Source of the DNA: Ignavibacteriales bacterium
GTDB taxonomy: Bacteria > Bacteroidota > Ignavibacteria > Ignavibacteriales > Ignavibacteriaceae
Direction of reading: 5' to 3'
Assembly: GCA_016714125.1 (NCBI GenBank)
Contig: JADJNX010000020.1
Location: 186,001 to 250,000 of the forward strand
Length of the DNA: 64,000 nt
Position numbers and translations under genes: made by a program
Shown here: positions 1-9,494 of the stretch, in pieces
Numbering within the stretch: the stretch's first letter is position 1
Layout of the letters: each line of letters opens with the position of its first letter
Notes under the pieces: model-generated
The model's database searches: none
What the model saw: only the letters and a program-made list of their open reading frames with translations
What the model was told of the DNA's origin: nothing

Positions 1-754
1 TTTCAGTTATGTCATATCCAAAAATAGCGAATCTGAATACTTCACCGGTCTCGTCAAAGACGGGGTAGATCGAATTTGAAATAACTCTTCCAAAACGCTG
101 ATCTTCAAAAACCACAGGCAGTTTGGTTCGCTTCACCTGATTCAACATAGTTTTTCTATTATCTGCTACCTCTTTGTCCAGTAATTCAAATGCATTTTTA
201 CCATTGAGTTCGGTAAGAGTTTTGTTCATTCGTTGTGCTGTAATTTCATTTGCGATAACGATGGTACCGTCGAGTTCAATCAGAAGGGAGGATTCAGTTA
301 TGGAATTTAATAATTGTTTTAACAGATTTTCACTTCTGGCAATTTCACTATCCGACTGTTTTTGCCTGGTTATATCGGTAATGAATCCTTCGAGGAAAAG
401 AAGTTCATGGTCATCGTTGAATATTCCGGAGCCTTTTTCCCAAACCCATCTGATATCACCCGAGCGGGTTAAAATCTTATATTCAAGTGTGAAGGGTTCT
501 CTTTTATCAAGGTGGCTCTGTATTTCCGCCCACACATAATCTCTATATTCAGGCAGGATGAGGGAGTCATAAAAAACTTCTTGATTGGTAAATTCTTTTG
601 GGAAGTAGCCGGTAAGTTCAGCAGATCCTTCCGAAACAAACATCATAGTCCATTCGGAGTCGTTTTTGCATCTATATGCCAATCCCGGTAAATAATTAAA
701 CCAGTTCTCAAATAATGAAGGCTGCGTAAATATCAATTCGGTATCAGCTGACAT
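1..754 (-). CDS. PAS-domain sensor protein, N-terminal part (runs off the window)
   Basis: Reading the minus strand from the ATG at 754-752 gives 251 codons without a stop up to the window edge, so the gene continues beyond position 1. Two PAS domains are visible. The first (about residues 15-130) has a PAS/PAC pattern ending in FLEGFITDITRQKQ. The second (about 145-250) runs from LLNSITESSLLIELDGTIVIANE to FAIFGYDITE. The linker between them is helical and charged, as in PAS-PAS histidine kinases. The missing C-terminus decides whether this is a histidine kinase, a diguanylate cyclase or another output; a histidine kinase is the commonest outcome but is inference. No transmembrane segment precedes the PAS domains, so sensing is probably cytoplasmic. 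Confidence 0.85.
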   Translation of the reverse strand, partial: MSADTELIFTQPSLFENWFNYLPGLAYRCKNDSEWTMMFVSEGSAELTGYFPKEFTNQEVFYDSLILPEYRDYVWAEIQSHLDKREPFTLEYKILTRSGDIRWVWEKGSGIFNDDHELLFLEGFITDITRQKQSDSEIARSENLLKQLLNSITESSLLIELDGTIVIANEITAQRMNKTLTELNGKNAFELLDKEVADNRKTMLNQVKRTKLPVVFEDQRFGRVISNSIYPVFDETGEVFRFAIFGYDITE

Positions 755-853
755 TTTAGTTTCAATCGTTCACATAAATAAAATTAAATACAATTCATTG
801 CAAACTTATATTTAATTATAAGTAAAAACAAGAAAAATATTCTTTGGGAACTT

Positions 854-966
854 CAGAGCTTCAGAGCTTCAGAGTTTCAGAACTTTAGAACTCGAGAACT
901 TTAGAACTCAAGTCACTCAAGTACTCAGGTACTCAGGTACTCTGGTACTCAAGTACTCAGGTACTC
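854..966. repeat. degenerate octanucleotide tandem array
   Basis: Fourteen consecutive units of 8 bases (one of 9) fill this gap between the PAS gene and aceE. The left units resemble CAGAGCTT and TAGAACTC and the right units resemble AGGTACTC and AAGTACTC. The same unit type recurs at 6930-7016, 48933-48964 and, in the other orientation, 55432-55495. The rest of the gap (755-853 and 967-1075) holds no gene. Confidence 0.85.
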
Positions 967-1075
967 CCTTCACATTCTGACAAAGTTTTAGTAAATTTGT
1001 AAGTTTGAAAATAATATTTTCTTCCCCCCGTTACTGACTAAGAATACGAACATCGAAAAACTAAAGGCCTTTAAT

Positions 1076-3745
1076 ATGACAGAAGACAAAAATTTGCGTG
1101 AAATTCAGGAGTTGGAAAATCAGGAATGGTTATACTCACTGGATTATGTGCTACAAAATGGCGGAAAAGAGAGAGTTGTTGAGTTATTACAACTTCTTCA
1201 AATCAGGGCGCACAAAGCAGGTGTACAAATCCCGTTCACGGCAAATACACCATATATAAACACAATCCCAAGGGAAAAACAGGTTACTTTCCCCGGCGAT
1301 AGAGAAATTGAAAGAAGAATAAAAAGCATTATCCGTTGGAATGCAATGGCGATGGTTGTCAGAGCTAATAAAATTGAGAACGGAATTGGCGGGCATATCT
1401 CAACTTATGCTTCAGTTGCAACACTTCTTGAAATCGGATTTAATCATTTCTTTAGGGCAAGAAGTGAAAATCACCCCGGTGATATGATTTATTTCCAGGG
1501 ACATGCTTCTCCGGGTATTTACGCAAGAGCATTCCTTGAGGGAAGACTTTCAGTAGAGCAACTTGAAAATTTTAGAAGAGAACTAAAACCCAACAGAGGT
1601 CTTTCCTCATATCCACATCCATGGTTGATGCCTGATTTTTGGCAGTTCCCAACCGTTTCGATGGGTCTGGGACCTCTTCAGGCAATTTATCAAGCAAGAT
1701 TTAACAGATACCTCGAAGACAGAGGACTGATTCCAAAAAGTGATGCAAAAGTAATTGCATACCTTGGTGACGGTGAAACAGATGAACCGGAATCACTCGG
1801 AGCTATCTCGCTCGCTTCCCGCGAAAAACTTGACAACTTGATCTTTGTTATCAACTGTAACCTCCAGCGACTTGACGGTCCTGTAAGAGGTAATGGAAAA
1901 ATCATTCAGGAACTTGAAGCTTCATTCAGAGGTGCAGGTTGGAATGTAATTAAGGTTGTTTGGGGTTCCGATTGGGATCCATTGCTTGAGAAAGATGACA
2001 AGGGGATACTTGTTCAAACACTTGGTGAACTTGTTGATGGCGAGTACCAGAAATTCTCCGTTGAATCTGGTGCTTATGTAAGAGAAAAACTTTTTGGTAA
2101 ACATCCTGAACTTTCGAAGATGGTTGAAGAGATGAGTGATGAACAACTCAGGAAAATGAGAAGAGGTGGACATGATCCTGAAAAAGTATTCACTGCTTAC
2201 AAAACAGCATTTGAACACAAAGGACAGCCAACCGTAATTCTTGCAAAAACAATTAAAGGTTATGGACTTGGTGAAAGTGGTTAGGGGAAAAACATCTCCC
2301 ACCAGCAGAAAAAATTAAATGAAGATGAATTAAGAGAATTCAGAACCCGTTTTGGTATTCCAATTTCAGACGACGAAGTGGCAAAAGCGCCATTTTACAA
2401 ACCTGCTGAAGACAGTCCTGAATTAACATATTTAAAAGCTAAAAGAGAAGCACTTGGCGGTTCAGTTCCTAAAAGAATAGTTGACATCCGACCGATTAAA
2501 ACTCCTCCTGAAGATATTATCTCCGAGTTTTATGATGGTACCGAGGGAAGAGAAGTATCAACCACCATGGTGTTTGTGAAGATTCTTGCCAATTTGTTAA
2601 AAGACAGAGAACTTGGTAAACTGATTGTACCTATCGTTCCGGATGAAGCCAGAACATTTGGAATGGAAGCACTTTTCCGTCAGGTGGGTATCTACTCACA
2701 TGTTGGTCAGCTTTATGAACCGGTTGACAGACAAAGTCTTCTCTATTACAAAGAAGCAATTGATGGTCAGATTCTCGAAGAGGGAATCACTGAGGCCGGC
2801 TCAATGGCATCCTTCCTCGCAGCCGGAACATCATATGCAAATCATGGATTAAACATGATTCCATTCTTTATTTACTACTCGATGTTTGGCTTCCAAAGGA
2901 TTGGTGATCTTGTTTGGGCTGGCGCAGATATGCGTACCAAAGGGTTCCTGATTGGTGGAACTGCCGGAAGGACAACTCTTAACGGTGAAGGACTTCAGCA
3001 CCAGGATGGTCACTCACATCACCTTGCTTATCCTGTGCCAACACTTCTTACTTATGATCCTGCATTTGCGTTTGAGCTTGCAGTTATCATAAGAGAGGGT
3101 ATTCGCAGGATGTATGAAGAGCAGGAATCGATTTTTTATTACATCACAGTAATGAACGAAAATTATGCAATGCCTCCTATGCCTGATGGCGTAAAAGAGG
3201 GAATTGTTAAAGGATTATACAAATTCCGTTCTTCAGAAAAGAAAAAATTAAAACTCAAAGTTAACCTCCTCGGTAGCGGCACGATTATAAATGAAGTGCT
3301 TAAAGCTCAGGAAATACTTGAGGAGAGATACGGTGTTGCCGCTGACATTTATAGTGCAACAAGTTACAAGGAACTCAGAAGAGAAGCTCTTGATGTTGAG
3401 AGATGGAATCTCTTAAACCCGGGTGAACCTAAACAAACCTACATTTCCAAAGTATTTGAAGGTGCCTCCGGAGTTTTTGTAGCTTCGAGCGATTACATCA
3501 AAGCAATTCCCGATTCGATTTCCAAATGGGTACCGGGCAGACTCATAAGCCTTGGAACCGACGGATTTGGAAGAAGCGAAGGCAGAAAAGAGTTGAGAGA
3601 CTTCTTTGAAGTTGACGCAAGATATGTAACAGTAGCTGCACTTTATGGATTGATGCTCGAGGGCAAAGTTAAACAAAGTGTTGTTGATAAAGCGATTGAA
3701 GAGCTTGATATCGACAAGAACAAACTTAACCCGATGATATCGTAG
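1076..3745 (+). CDS. aceE: pyruvate dehydrogenase E1, homodimeric AceE type, interrupted by an in-frame TAG
   Basis: This is the thiamine-diphosphate E1 component that decarboxylates pyruvate and acetylates the lipoyl groups of E2. Read through position 2282-2284 it is 889 residues, about the size of E. coli AceE (887). The ThDP signature GDGETDEPES followed by the NCNLQRLDGPVRGN segment lies near residue 230, and the transketolase-like central domain (DEARTFGMEALFRQVGIYS, YYSMFGFQRIGDL) lies in the second half. The two halves are in the same frame. The only interruption is TAG at 2282-2284 between KGYGLGESG and GKNISHQ; E. coli has Glu at that place, so a single nonsense substitution explains it without any indel. 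The gene ends in TAG and lies 20 bases before aceF, forming an aceE-aceF-lpd operon. Either a real pseudogene or a base error is possible. Confidence 0.93.
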
Positions 3746-3765
3746 GAAAGGCAGGATTGAATACA

Positions 3766-5493
3766 ATGCAAAAAGAATTTAAGCTGCCCGATCTGGGCGA
3801 AAGTATCGTCTCTGCAACTGTAGTTAAAGTATTGATTGCACCGGGAGACATGGTTAAGGAAGACCAGACTGTTCTCGAAATTGAAACCGATAAGGCGACA
3901 ATAGAGGTACCTTCAGAAATTTCAGGTAAAGTTACCGGAGTTTATATCAAAGAAGGACAAAAAGTTGAAGTTGGTGCTGTGGTTTTTTCTGTTGAATCAG
4001 GAACTGAGAAACAGAGTGTTGAGGTCAAGGCTGTTAAAGTCACAGAGTCACAGAGTCAAGAAGTCACGGAGAAACCGGCTAAGAGTGTAAAGACTGAGGA
4101 TCCGGTTGTTGAAGCTGCATCAGCTCAACCCCCCGCCGCTGAACCTGTATCGTCTGTTCAGGAAATAATTCTTCCTGATCTTGGGGATACCATCGAATCT
4201 GCTTTGGTTGTGAAGGTTACTGTTAAGGTAGGAGATTCAATAAACGAAGATGATACAATCCTTGAAATTGAGACAGATAAAGCGACAGTTGAAGTGCCAT
4301 CACCAACTGCAGGAGTTATCTCCGAAGTGTTGGTTAAAGAAGGTGAAAAGGCAAAGGTTGGATCTGTTATATTCAAACTTGAGGCAAAATCTGCCGGCGC
4401 CCCTGCAGTTGTAAAAACTTCTTCAGAGGATGGACAGACGGTTAAGTCAGAAACAACAACCCCTGCTTTGTCTGCTGAAGAGATTGCAGAGTTAAAAGAG
4501 GAAATGAATAACCCTGAAGTAGCTGTGGCACCACCAAAAGCTTTGGTAGATTTACAGCCGCCTATTCTTCAAAATTCCGCTCCGGCAGCGCCTTCCGTAA
4601 GAAGACTTGCACGCGAAATAGGTGTTGACATAAATCAGGTTAAAGGTTCGGGCCCAAGAGGCAGAATCAATCTTGATGATGTAAAATCCTTCTCAAAAGC
4701 ATTACATGAGGGAAGAGTGACCTCACCCCAGGCACTAAAAGGAGAGGGAAGCTTTCTTGCTCAAAAACCACTTCCTGATTTCAGCAAATTTGGTGAAATT
4801 GAACGGAAGGGAATGAACAATATCCGTACAAAAACTGCTGAACATTTGAGTTATGCGTGGGCAACAATCCCGCATGTAACCCAATTTGATAAAGCAGATA
4901 TCACGGATCTTGAGCAGTTGAGGAAAAAGTTTGCTCCCGAAGTTGCAAAATCAGCAGGAAAATTGACGATGACTTCAATTCTTGTAAAAGTCGTCACCGC
5001 TGCCATGAAACATTTCCCGCAGTTTAATTCCTCGATTGACATGGAGAAAAAAGAGATAGTTTATAAAAATTATTTCAACATCGGAATTGCTGTTGATACT
5101 GAATTTGGATTGATTGTGCCTAATATCAAAGGAACAGACAAGTTAAATCTTACACAAATATCCGTTGAAATGAATGTCATCTCAGAAAAAGCCCGCAACA
5201 AAAAAATCGGACTTGATGACCTTCAGGGTGGATGTTTCACCATCTCAAATCTTGGTGGTATTGGGGGTACATATTTCACTCCGATTGTAAATTCACCCGA
5301 AGTTGCTATTCTTGGTGTTTCGAGAGGAACCTTTGAACCTGTTTACAAGGATGGAGAGTTTGTGCCAAGATTGATGTTGCCACTTTCACTTTCGTCTGAC
5401 CACAGAGTGATCGATGGAGCAGATGCAATCCGCTTTTTAAGATGGGTAATTGACACCCTTGAGAATCCTTTTAAACTTTTGATTGAAGGGTAG
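3766..5493 (+). CDS. aceF: dihydrolipoyl acetyltransferase (PDH E2)
   Basis: This is the core E2 subunit of PDH, which carries acetyl groups on lipoyl-lysine and passes them to CoA. Two lipoyl domains are seen, each with the lipoylation motif EIETDKAT (about residues 40 and 170), then a peripheral-subunit-binding domain (PSVRRLAREIGVDINQVKGSGPRGRI, about 285) and a CAT-like catalytic domain ending with the active-site motif SSDHRVIDGADA. The linkers are rich in Ala, Pro, Val and Glu, as is usual. ATG at 3766 fits the family start MQKEFKLPDLGE; an in-frame TTG at 3757 would add three residues and has a better-spaced GGAAAGG. The first inter-lipoyl linker contains an octanucleotide repeat (4039-4070). 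Homology and gene order favour pyruvate over other 2-oxoacids as substrate. Confidence 0.95.
   Translation: MQKEFKLPDLGESIVSATVVKVLIAPGDMVKEDQTVLEIETDKATIEVPSEISGKVTGVYIKEGQKVEVGAVVFSVESGTEKQSVEVKAVKVTESQSQEVTEKPAKSVKTEDPVVEAASAQPPAAEPVSSVQEIILPDLGDTIESALVVKVTVKVGDSINEDDTILEIETDKATVEVPSPTAGVISEVLVKEGEKAKVGSVIFKLEAKSAGAPAVVKTSSEDGQTVKSETTTPALSAEEIAELKEEMNNPEVAVAPPKALVDLQPPILQNSAPAAPSVRRLAREIGVDINQVKGSGPRGRINLDDVKSFSKALHEGRVTSPQALKGEGSFLAQKPLPDFSKFGEIERKGMNNIRTKTAEHLSYAWATIPHVTQFDKADITDLEQLRKKFAPEVAKSAGKLTMTSILVKVVTAAMKHFPQFNSSIDMEKKEIVYKNYFNIGIAVDTEFGLIVPNIKGTDKLNLTQISVEMNVISEKARNKKIGLDDLQGGCFTISNLGGIGGTYFTPIVNSPEVAILGVSRGTFEPVYKDGEFVPRLMLPLSLSSDHRVIDGADAIRFLRWVIDTLENPFKLLIEG
4039..4070 (+). 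repeat. four octanucleotide units inside the aceF linker
   Basis: Four contiguous 8-base units, GTCACAGA, GTCACAGA, GTCAAGAA and GTCACGGA, lie in frame within the linker after the first lipoyl domain. Three units encode eight residues, so the array keeps the frame only in multiples of three or with flanking adjustment. It resembles the intergenic 8- and 9-base repeats elsewhere in the window. Confidence 0.8.
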
Positions 5494-5503
5494 GGTACCT
5501 GTT

Positions 5504-6919
5504 ATGATAAAAACACAATTATTGGTGATTGGTGCCGGTCCCGGTGGATATGCAGCAGCATTTGCGGCGGCGGATATGGGCATGGAAGTAACACTCGTGG
5601 ACCTTGACAAAAATCCGGGTGGAGTATGTCTTTTTCGGGGATGTATCCCTTCAAAAGCTCTGCTTCATGTTGCCAAACTGATAAATGAAACCAAAGAGGC
5701 AAAACACTGGGGTATTGATTTTGGTGAACCCAAGATTAATCTCGATGAATTAAGAGATTTTAAGAACAGGGTTGTCGCCAAGATGACCGGTGGACTTGGT
5801 CAGTTAGCCAAACAACGCAAGATCAATTTTGTGCAGGGAAGAGCTACCTTTACTTCCTCCCGGTCAGTTAAAGTTGAGTTGAATGATGGTGGCAAGGATG
5901 AGATTCATTTCGAAAAAGCTATCATTGCAATAGGCTCTGAAATTATCACAATTCCGGCTTTTAATATTAAAAGTGACAGACTTCTCAATTCTACATCCGC
6001 TCTTGATCTGCCGGCAATTCCTGAAAGATTGCTTGTGATTGGAGGAGGATATATTGGACTTGAACTTGGTTCTGTTTATTCCGCACTTGGTACAAAAGTT
6101 TCTGTTGTTGAAATGACTAACGGACTTCTTCCCGGGGCTGACCGTGACATGGTTAACTACCTCTCACAGATGTTAAAAAAGAGATTCGAAGCGATTATGC
6201 TTGAATCGAGAGTGATGAAACTTGAACCTGTTGAAAACGGAATTAATGTAACGATTCAGGACAAAACTGGAGCCGACAGGGTAGAGTTTTACGATTATGT
6301 TCTCGCTTCCATTGGCAGGAGACCAAACACTGCGGGACTTGGACTGGAAACTACCAAAGTTGAATTGACACCTAAAGGTCACATCAAAGTTGATAAAACG
6401 CTCAAGACATCCGATCAATATATTTATGCTATTGGCGATATCGCCGGTGATCCAATGCTCGCTCACAAAGCTTCGCATGAAGCAAGAGTTGCTGTTGAAG
6501 CAATTGCGGGTCACAGAGTGGCATTTGAGCCGGCTGCAATTCCGGCTGTTGTGTTTACCGATCCCGAAATCGCCTGGGCAGGTATCACTGAAACTGAAGC
6601 GCGTGAAAAAGGAATTAAACATGAAGTTGCAAAATTCCCCTGGGCGGCATCAGGCAGAGCAACTACTTTGGACAGATTTGACGGTGTAACCAAATTGATT
6701 ATTGATCCCGACACTGAGAGAATTCTTGGAGTTGGAATATGTGGTCCCGGTGCAGGAGAACTCATCGCCGAAGGCACCCTTGCCATCGAAATGGGAGCAG
6801 TTGCATCTGATCTTAAATTAACAATTCATCCCCACCCCACACTTTCTGAAACTGTAATGGAAGCAGCCGAAGTTTTCTTTGGCGAAAGCGTCCATCTCTA
6901 CAGACCCAAGAAGAAGTAG
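5504..6919 (+). CDS. lpd: dihydrolipoyl dehydrogenase (PDH E3)
   Basis: This FAD enzyme reoxidises the dihydrolipoyl groups of E2 and reduces NAD. The N-terminal FAD site GAGPGGYAAA, the redox-active disulfide GGVCLFRGCIPSKALLH, the NAD-binding GGGYIGLELG, the second FAD motif YAIGDIAGDPMLAHKA, and the C-terminal HPHPTLSET with the catalytic His-Glu pair are all present. The 471-residue length is normal. ATG at 5504 gives the family start MIKTQLLVIGAGPG; an upstream in-frame codon at 5483 would overlap the end of aceF and add an unsupported tail. The gene follows aceF by ten bases and closes the PDH operon. Confidence 0.97.
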   Translation: MIKTQLLVIGAGPGGYAAAFAAADMGMEVTLVDLDKNPGGVCLFRGCIPSKALLHVAKLINETKEAKHWGIDFGEPKINLDELRDFKNRVVAKMTGGLGQLAKQRKINFVQGRATFTSSRSVKVELNDGGKDEIHFEKAIIAIGSEIITIPAFNIKSDRLLNSTSALDLPAIPERLLVIGGGYIGLELGSVYSALGTKVSVVEMTNGLLPGADRDMVNYLSQMLKKRFEAIMLESRVMKLEPVENGINVTIQDKTGADRVEFYDYVLASIGRRPNTAGLGLETTKVELTPKGHIKVDKTLKTSDQYIYAIGDIAGDPMLAHKASHEARVAVEAIAGHRVAFEPAAIPAVVFTDPEIAWAGITETEAREKGIKHEVAKFPWAASGRATTLDRFDGVTKLIIDPDTERILGVGICGPGAGELIAEGTLAIEMGAVASDLKLTIHPHPTLSETVMEAAEVFFGESVHLYRPKKK

Positions 6920-6929
6920 GGAGATTTAA

Positions 6930-7016
6930 GAGCTCCGGTACTTCAGAACTTCAGAACCTCAGAGGTTCTGTCAACTGGAGTTCCGGGGTTCCGAAGCTCT
7001 GAAGTTCCGAAGTTAC
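6930..7016. repeat. octanucleotide repeat with inverted halves between lpd and aconitase
   Basis: Units such as GGTACTTC, AGAACTTC and AGAACCTC run toward the middle, and units such as TTCCGAAG and CTCTGAAG follow on the other side of TGTCAACTGG. The left and right halves are roughly complementary, so the transcript could fold into a long imperfect hairpin. It has the same unit family as 854-966. Confidence 0.7.
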
Positions 7017-7080
7017 GTCTCTCCTTCGTTTTAATTATATTTACTCATTGATTTATTTTAATTTTTTAATGAGGAATTCG

Positions 7081-9339
7081 ATGACAGCCAACCTTGATAT
7101 GATCAAGAAAGTTTATGAAGGATTTGCCGGAAAAGTGGAACATGCACGCACTCTTTTGGGCAGGCCTTTAACTTATGCCGAGAAAATTCTATACACCCAT
7201 TTGTGGGACCTTCCAACTACTGCCCCCGTAAGAGGGAAAGATTATTGTGATCTCGCTCCCGATCGTGTTGCGATGCAGGATGCTACCGCACAAATGGCAC
7301 TTTTGCAATTTATGTCAGCAGGCAGAAAAGAAGCCGCAGTGCCCTCAACTGTTCATTGTGATCATTTGATTCAGGCACAAACTGGAGCTGTTGAAGATCT
7401 TAACAGAGCCAACAGTGACAATAAAGAAGTTTACGATTTCCTCGAAAGTGTAAGTTCTAAATATGGTATCGGATTCTGGAAACCCGGTGCAGGAATTATC
7501 CATCAGGTAGTCCTCGAAAATTATGCATTCCCCGGTGGAATGATGATTGGAACAGATTCGCATACTCCTAATGCCGGTGGTCTCGGAATGATTGCAATTG
7601 GTGTTGGTGGAGCTGATGCAGTGGATGTAATGGCAGGTATGGCATGGGAATTAAAATGGCCAAAACTTATCGGTGTAAAACTTACCGGTAAACTCAACGG
7701 CTGGACTTCACCAAAAGATGTTATCCTGAAACTTGCAGGAATCCTCACCGTTAAAGGTGGAACAGGTGCCATAGTTGAATATTTTGGAGAAGGAACCGAA
7801 GCGATATCGTGTACCGGTAAAGGTACCATTTGTAACATGGGTGCCGAAATTGGTGCCACCACTTCACTTTTCCCCTATGATGCCAAGATGGCAGCATATT
7901 TAAAATCAACTGACAGAGCCGACCTCGCAGAGCTTGCAAATAAATACGCAAACGAACTTAAAGCTGATGCTGATGTTGCAACAAATCCTGAAAAATATTT
8001 TGATGAAATCATTGAGATAAACCTTGATGAACTGGAACCACACATTAATGGTCCATTCACACCCGATCTTGCATGGCCAATCTCCAAAATGAAAGAAGCA
8101 GCGAAGGTGAACAATTATCCCGAAAAACTTAGTGTGGCACTCATCGGAAGTTGCACCAACTCAAGTTATGAGGATATTGACAGATCAACAAACATTGCCC
8201 GTCAAGCACTTGCTGTTGGATTAAAAGCCAAATCACAGTTTACAATCACGCCCGGATCCGAACAGGTTAGAGCAACGATTGAAAGAGACGGACAGTTGGA
8301 AACACTCACCGAACTTGGTGGAGTTATCCTCGCAAATGCATGCGGTCCATGTATCGGAATGTGGAAAAGAATGGATGTTAAGACAGGTGAAAGAAACACC
8401 ATTATAACATCATTTAACAGAAACTTTGCAAAGAGGAATGACGGAAATCCCGACACTCTTGCATTTGTTGCATCTCCTGAAATTGTTACTGCCCTTGCAA
8501 TCGCTGGATCAATTACATTTAATCCTTTAACTGACGAACTTGTCAATGAAAAAGGTGAAAAAGTAAAACTTGAAGCACCTGTTGGTGATGAATTGCCTGC
8601 AATAGGATTTGATCCGGGTGAAATAGGATTCATATCACCAGCGGAAGATGGCGGATCAGTTGAAGTAAAGGTTGCTCCAACGAGTGATCGTTTACAGTTA
8701 TTGGAACCATTCGCTCCCTGGGATGGAAACGATCCCGAGGGACTTCCTGTCTTGTTAAAAGCCAAAGGAAAATGTACCACCGATCATATTTCGATGGCAG
8801 GTCCATGGTTAAAATATCGCGGTCATCTCGATAACATTTCAAACAATATGTTTATTGGTGCTATCAATGCTTATACCGGTGAACCCGGAAAAGTTAAAAA
8901 TGTATTCAGTGGCGTGACTTCTTCGGTTCCCGATGTAGCAAGAGAGTACAAAGCTGCCGGAGTTAACTGGGTTGTGGTAGGAGATGAAAATTATGGTGAA
9001 GGATCAAGCCGCGAACATGCAGCTCTTGAACCAAGACATCTTGGTGGTCGTGCAATAATCGTAAAAAGTTTTGCTCGAATTCACGAAACCAACCTGAAAA
9101 AACAGGGAATGTTACCTCTTACTTTTGCAAATCCTGCCGATTATGACAAAGTTCGTGAAGATGACCGTGTGTCGATCATCGGGTTGAAAGAATTTGCACC
9201 TGGTAAACAAGTGACACTTCTGCTTAAACATTCAGACGGCACAACAGATGAATGTAAGTTGAACCACACCTTCAACGAAAGACAGTTTGAATGGTTCAAA
9301 GCCGGTAGCGCATTAAACTTGATTGCGGCCGGGGCTTAG
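7081..9339 (+). CDS. acnA: aconitate hydratase, mitochondrial type
   Basis: Aconitase interconverts citrate and isocitrate with a [4Fe-4S] cluster. Cluster cysteines are seen in GSCTNSSYEDI and in the pair within ANACGPCIGMWKR. The substrate-binding HTPNAGGLGM and the swivelling-domain GSSREHAALEPRHLGGRAIIVKSFARIHETN are intact. At 752 residues it matches eukaryote-mitochondrial-type aconitases more than the ~890-residue AcnA of E. coli, so the symbol is by function. ATG at 7081 is chosen because GAGGA lies seven bases upstream and the protein then begins in the family manner (MTANLDMIKKVYEGF); an upstream in-frame codon at 7048 adds a hydrophobic tail without support. Confidence 0.95.
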   Translation: MTANLDMIKKVYEGFAGKVEHARTLLGRPLTYAEKILYTHLWDLPTTAPVRGKDYCDLAPDRVAMQDATAQMALLQFMSAGRKEAAVPSTVHCDHLIQAQTGAVEDLNRANSDNKEVYDFLESVSSKYGIGFWKPGAGIIHQVVLENYAFPGGMMIGTDSHTPNAGGLGMIAIGVGGADAVDVMAGMAWELKWPKLIGVKLTGKLNGWTSPKDVILKLAGILTVKGGTGAIVEYFGEGTEAISCTGKGTICNMGAEIGATTSLFPYDAKMAAYLKSTDRADLAELANKYANELKADADVATNPEKYFDEIIEINLDELEPHINGPFTPDLAWPISKMKEAAKVNNYPEKLSVALIGSCTNSSYEDIDRSTNIARQALAVGLKAKSQFTITPGSEQVRATIERDGQLETLTELGGVILANACGPCIGMWKRMDVKTGERNTIITSFNRNFAKRNDGNPDTLAFVASPEIVTALAIAGSITFNPLTDELVNEKGEKVKLEAPVGDELPAIGFDPGEIGFISPAEDGGSVEVKVAPTSDRLQLLEPFAPWDGNDPEGLPVLLKAKGKCTTDHISMAGPWLKYRGHLDNISNNMFIGAINAYTGEPGKVKNVFSGVTSSVPDVAREYKAAGVNWVVVGDENYGEGSSREHAALEPRHLGGRAIIVKSFARIHETNLKKQGMLPLTFANPADYDKVREDDRVSIIGLKEFAPGKQVTLLLKHSDGTTDECKLNHTFNERQFEWFKAGSALNLIAAGA

Positions 9340-9494
9340 TTAATGATATTTGGCGAGTGGGGGATGGAGTATGGGTTTTTGTTTGTTGGGGGTAGTGTGT
9401 TAAACACTATCCCTCACATTTCAGCAACAACTTTTCTCCAATCCCCTGAACCAAATCGTCAAATTTGGATAATCCAACCCGTGGCATCTGAAGT

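Noticed and set aside
174..539. Plus-strand frame opposite the PAS gene
   Set aside because: It is the shadow of a well-conserved minus-strand PAS protein.
854..966. CRISPR array
   Set aside because: Unit length is 8 bases with no spacers; it is a simple tandem array.
2282..2284. Amber recoding (pyrrolysine or reassigned TAG) in aceE
   Set aside because: TAG is the normal stop of aceE, aceF and lpd and others nearby, and the position is Glu in the family, so reassignment is not supported.
2378..3745. A separate gene starting at GTG 2378
   Set aside because: It begins inside the conserved AceE sequence, in the same frame as the upstream part, and has no ribosome-binding site.
9385..9413. 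Terminator after aconitase
   Set aside because: GGTAGTGT-GTTAA-ACACTATCC is a weak bulged stem without a T tract.
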